Below are positions 59,840-64,000 of a stretch of DNA of 64,000 nt, piece after piece. Both the position numbers and the translations under genes were made by a program. The stretch is from Maea johnstoni. Its lineage: Eukaryota; Annelida; Polychaeta; Spionida; Magelonidae. A model generated the notes under the pieces. It had not been told where the DNA came from, searched no databases, and saw nothing but the letters and a program-made list of their open reading frames with translations. Position 1 is the first letter of the stretch. Every line of letters begins with the position of its first letter. Location: NCBI GenBank assembly GCA_963942565.1, contig OZ012700.1, positions 19,960,546 through 20,024,545 on the forward strand, written 5' to 3'.

Positions 59840-60990
59840 ATATCACCACCTTCGACACATGCAATAAACAAAGGATTATTGCGTTTATATGTGTGACACA
59901 TAACTATCACCTATTGAGACACGAGTAGGGACTTCCTCGATAGCTGGATAGTCTGTGGTATTACGAACACCCCCAACATTATTGCCTTTAAGTGTGTGAC
60001 ACATAACTATCAACTATTGAGATAAAAGCAGGGACTTCCTCAATGGCTGGTTAGTCTGTGGTAACACCAACACCCCCAACACTACAGCAATAAACAAAGG
60101 ATTATTTCCTTTATATGTGTGACACATAACTATCACATATTGATACACTAGTAGGGACTTCCTCAATGGCTGGGTGGTTCATGGTATTACCATCACCCCC
60201 AACATTAGAGCAATAAACAAAGGATTATTGCCTCTATATGTGTGACACATAACTATCAACTATTAAGACACGAGTAGGGAGTTCCTCGATGGCTGGGTGG
60301 TTCATGGTATTACTATCACCCCCAGCATTAGAGCAATAAACAAAAGATTATTGCCTTTATATGTGTGACATATAACTATCACATATTGAGACACTACTAG
60401 GGACTTCCTCGATGGCTGGGTAGTCTGTGGTATTACCAACACCCCCAGCATTAGAGCAATAAACAAAGGATTATTGCCTCTTTATGTGTGACACATAACT
60501 ATCACCTTTTGAGACGCGAGTAGGGACTTCCTCAATAGCTGGGTGGTCTGTGGTACCAACACCCCCAACATTAGAGCAATAAACAAATTATTATTGCCTC
60601 TATATGTGTGACACATAACTATCACCTTTTGAGACGTGAGTAGGGACTTCCTGAATAGCTGGGTGGTCTGTGGTACCATCACCCCCAACATTAGAGCAAT
60701 AAACAAAGGATTATTGCCTCTATATGTGTGACACATAACTATCACCTATTGATACACTAGTAGGGACCTCCTCGATGGCTGGGTGGTCTGTGGTACCAAC
60801 ACCCCCAACATTAGAGCAATAAACAAAGGATTATTGCTTCTATATGTGTGACACATAACTATCACCTATTGAGACACGAGTAGGGACTTCCTCAATGGCT
60901 GGGTGGTCTGTGGTAACACCACTAAAATTAGAGCAATAAACAAAGGCCTCTATATGTGTAACACTTAACTGAGACCTATTGAGATCTAAA
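59840..60990 (+). repeat. 120-bp satellite-like array, about 10 units
   Basis: The unit contains GCAATAAACAAAGGATTATT, GCCTCTATATGTGTGACACA, TAACTATCACCTATTGAGAC, ACGAGTAGGGACTTCCTCAA and TGGCTGGGTGGTCTGTGGTA. Spacing is 116-124 bases. Unit 2 lacks about 15 bases (the AATAAAC part). Each complete unit carries AATAAA on the plus strand. Confidence 0.95.
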
Positions 60991-61445
60991 TGGAGCTGAA
61001 TGGTCTGTTGTATCACATGCTATATGTATGCTGTGTCTCACCACAGCACAAAGTCTTTGGAGATATCACCACCTACAACAAGAGCAATTAGCGCAGTGGC
61101 AGGGATGTCTGCATGTGGTACTGCAAATTCAGAAAATATTGCGTTAGTTTAATTTTTGCATTTCTTATCGTTTAGCCTCAGAAGCAAAATTGAAATTCGC
61201 AATGATTAGTGCTGCCACTTTAAGTTTATAGCTGGCACTCCATGTTGCGGCCAATTCGCAAAGTTAAAAAATGCAAAAATCGATTTTCTGTAAATTCGCA
61301 AAATTTACTCTACACAATCTGTTGTGAATCTACGGTATCATATGCAGTGCGTTCGCTCACCACTGCACAAGGGATTTGGAAATAAACAACGTCAATAAGT
61401 GCAATAAACACGGGATTACTGCCTTATGTGTCACATATACCTTTC
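60991..61445 (+). repeat. Diverged continuation of the 120-bp array
   Basis: Scattered matches (ATCACCACCTACAACAAGAG; CAATAAACACGGGATTACTG; ATGTGTCACATATACC). Between them lies an AT-rich piece with GCAAATTCAGAAAATATTGC and AAATTCGCAAAATTTACTC that is not part of the unit. Confidence 0.5.
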
Positions 61446-61852
61446 ACAAATTGACACTAGTGGTGGGTTGATTAATCACAAACTCAAGATTTTGACTCGT
61501 TAAGCTGCGGGTCCAATTAATCGAGCAGGAAATTTGGTAAGTTGTAAAAAATGTGCAGCATCGTAACACATATTGCTAGTCTGCCTGGTCTCCCCAATGA
61601 AGTAAAAAATAACCCCCAAAACCTTTCACAAAAATAGAGGTATAATCTTGTCTCTTGTTATTTTCGCCACCTACTCTACCTAATTAATCTGTTTGTATCA
61701 GAGAATATATTTCTTATCTCATCTTCCTCATGAGATATTCTGATTTCCAATGTATTGAGCAAAATCATCCACAGTTATATCTGCTTACACATGGCGTGTA
61801 ATTACAGTACAAAAACAAAACACGTACACAAGAAAACTCAATAATGATGCTT
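61446..61852. other. Unassigned sequence
   Basis: Nothing recognised. Confidence 0.4.
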
Positions 61853-62082
61853 TACCCATTAACACTCAGAGTTTCTCTAGAAGATAACGTCTGCTACGCT
61901 CATAGTCTTGAGAGTAACTTTGAAATAAAGCATAAGTTCATGAAATATTTGAAGGAGAGTTATTGTTTGGCTTCGGATGAACATTTCTCCTTCAAATATT
62001 TTCATAAAAATGCCTTTTTAAGTAAAATATTTCAAAAAAATCATCAGGCCTCTTTTGGCCGCTCTGAGTGTAAAAGGGTTAA
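61853..62082 (+). mobile_element. MITE family B
   Basis: ACCCATTAACACTCAGAG to CTCTGAGTGTAAAAGGGTTAA. The left TTAA is eroded (TTTA); the right is intact. Confidence 0.85.
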
Positions 62083-62084
62083 TC

Positions 62085-62610
62085 ACGGTAATGATCCATT
62101 CCATTGTCATGAATATAAACATTTGTTACAATTATAAGTAATAAACAAGTTGTTTTGGATATTCCTCTGTTGCCGTTGGAAAATCATGATTAACCAAAAA
62201 CAAATTTGTCATGCTTTACTACTACATGCAAAGGCTAAACACATGTTTTGCTAATCAGAAAGGTATCGTGAAACTGTTACGAATGTCTGCGCACTAATGA
62301 TACTACTTAATGCTTGTCATGCCGTAACGACAAAGTCCCCCTACTGGGAATGACATGAATTAGAACAAAAGGATATCATAATCGACTCAACGGGGACCTT
62401 GTTCATGCGGTATTCATGAGCCGGCAGATTTGCATCAATTTGGATCATCATGCCTATGAGCTCATGTCGGATCCAATCCAGCTTGGATATAGCTCAACCA
62501 TGCCTCCTCCATAATTTCATTTATCCACTCCCAGTCGGAAAAAACAACATCGTCTAACACATGCGTAGATGGTTCGTGAAGTACTAATTTCCAGCAAGTG
62601 TCTGACAAAT
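62085..62610. other. Unique stretch with octamer and homeodomain-like motifs
   Basis: 62300-62540 is non-repetitive and of mixed composition. It contains ATTTGCAT (POU octamer, about 62428), ATCATCATGCC, a TATTCATGAG motif and GGATCCAATCCAG. No exon. It could be a conserved regulatory element, but base composition and motifs are weak evidence. Confidence 0.3.
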
Positions 62611-62613
62611 ATG

Positions 62614-62811
62614 TTAACCCTTATGCTGCTGCTGGCTAATTTGGCTAATAAAGAAAAATGCAAAAAAACAAAAAAAATTATTGTAACCATAAAGGCATGG
62701 GTACTCATCTGAGAGTACTCAGTGTGAGCTATCCAATGAATACAAACATGATAGGGTTTAGATTGTTTTCAAAAATCTTTGCATCGTAGCCTTAAGCATT
62801 GGAAGGGTTAA
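62614..62811 (+). mobile_element. MITE family A, full length
   Basis: TTAACCCTTATGCTGCTGCT to AAGCATTGGAAGGGTTAA. A few bases are missing before the right terminus. Confidence 0.87.
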
Positions 62812-62814
62812 TAT

Positions 62815-64000
62815 TTTGTAAAGAAAAACTATAATATGTTACGTCTACTACATATTAAAACCATCCATTAGGAAGAACGGTAATGCTAAATGTCTAACAT
62901 ATATACGGAATAATTCTTTTTAGATACACATGGAAAGAGTATGTTGGAGCAAATCCTCCATTTTCAGTTGTTTTGAATATAGGAAAATTAGTGGAAAAAT
63001 ATATGTGATACTTGGTCAATCATTCTCATTTGGACAAATGGATTGCAATACATGTACTTGGTCAATCATTCTCATTTGGACAAATAGATTGCAATACTAG
63101 TATGAAACAATTGCAAAACTTTTAGCTGACTTTGTTGTAAGTTTCATGTACATGAATCAATGAATAACAATAACGCAATAGTGTAATCTGGCACTCCAAC
63201 ATTGCAATAAAGGTACAATTAAATGACTATATTGTGTGCTATAAATTGTTTTCCCCTCTTTGTACTCTGTCAGGCCTTTTAGTACAAGTAGCTGTTGTCC
63301 CTTCCATTAGAAGATATATAGAGCACCATTATTTGGGTTAAGGACAATGTACCAGAGGATAAAAGACTGGGTAGTATGTCGAACTGGCTAATCCTCTACA
63401 CACAGAGAATTTAGGGCATAAACTTATTCGTGTGGATGTCCGCAAATGAGACACACACTGTAACTTTCTGAGCTGATTGCCAAATAAAAAATAGATAAAC
63501 AGATATCTTTTCGAAAAAGCATTTCACACACACATAATTGTATGTATGTATGTATTACGTTATGCATACTAGTTTTTTGTCATTAAATGGATGTTTAAAC
63601 TGTATAAACATGAATTTACTTATATATAAATAATTATGAAAAAGATATAAAAACAATAGAAGTACTCAGATCGAGTAGTAAAATCGTACATTTAAAGTAC
63701 TCGCTTGTCCAGATGCCGGTACATGTTTGTAGTACTCACTGTCCATCATGAACAGTGTATTAATGTTTTATGTACTTATAACCCTCTATATGATCCTGAC
63801 TCTGCGTGATTCTTTTCCATTACAGTACCTGCATAAATCTTTTCTGCCGCTGCTATTGCTGCATAATTAGTAATTAACACAAGTGTGAATTTAATATTCA
63901 GGTAACTGATTCCCATTATTCGTTAGCTCCCACCAGCGATTAGTATATAAAATGTACATAGGATATTCATGTATGGATTACCAAATAGGATTGGTAGAGC
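62815..64000. other. Unassigned AT-rich sequence
   Basis: No exon or repeat family recognised. A 40-base direct duplication (ACTTGGTCAATCATTCTCAT TTGGACAAA, near 63012 and 63057) is present. 63830-63960 has TAATTAGTAATTAAC, which is homeodomain-like but unremarkable in AT-rich DNA. Confidence 0.35.

Overview
The window is animal nuclear DNA: AT-rich, intron-rich and crowded with short non-autonomous transposons, tRNA-headed SINEs and micro/minisatellites. The only gene I can name, GTF3C2 (TFIIIC 110 kDa subunit), is a metazoan-type gene with GT-AG introns. The repeat load suggests a marine invertebrate (lophotrochozoan or invertebrate deuterostome). I cannot name the species.

Layout. 1-14 kb: no gene recognised; (AT)n tracts, several MITE families, a hAT-type MITE with target duplication, a 30-copy 31-bp minisatellite and a GC-rich inverted-repeat element. 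14.4-19.7 kb, minus strand: one uninterrupted 1767-codon reading frame for an unknown protein built of four kinds of tandem peptide repeat. 20-25 kb: a foldback element, SINEs, MITEs and a 43-bp minisatellite. 25.1-46.0 kb, minus strand: nine exons of GTF3C2 whose splice phases all agree, covering the WD-repeat part to the stop codon; the N-terminal exons were not found. 46-64 kb: MITEs, SINEs, tandem arrays, two or three unique stretches that could be regulatory, and no recognisable exon.

Two MITE families (called A and B here) have TTAA target sites and CCC...GGG termini, as piggyBac-type elements do. Together they have more than 40 full or partial copies. A partial local duplication at 55.3-56.6 kb holds two filled sites and their empty counterparts, which shows directly that family A inserts at, and duplicates, TTAA.

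The most unusual pattern is at the GTF3C2 splice sites. The 84 exon bases before one donor plus 29 intron bases form a 113-bp unit repeated about 12 times down the intron. The acceptor side of an earlier exon is repeated about four times. A third exon's donor lies inside the terminal repeat of a MITE, a fourth exon's acceptor abuts an (AAT)n tract, and a family A element starts 13 bases past another donor. No virus-derived element, LINE reverse transcriptase, CRISPR array or functional tRNA/rRNA gene was recognised.
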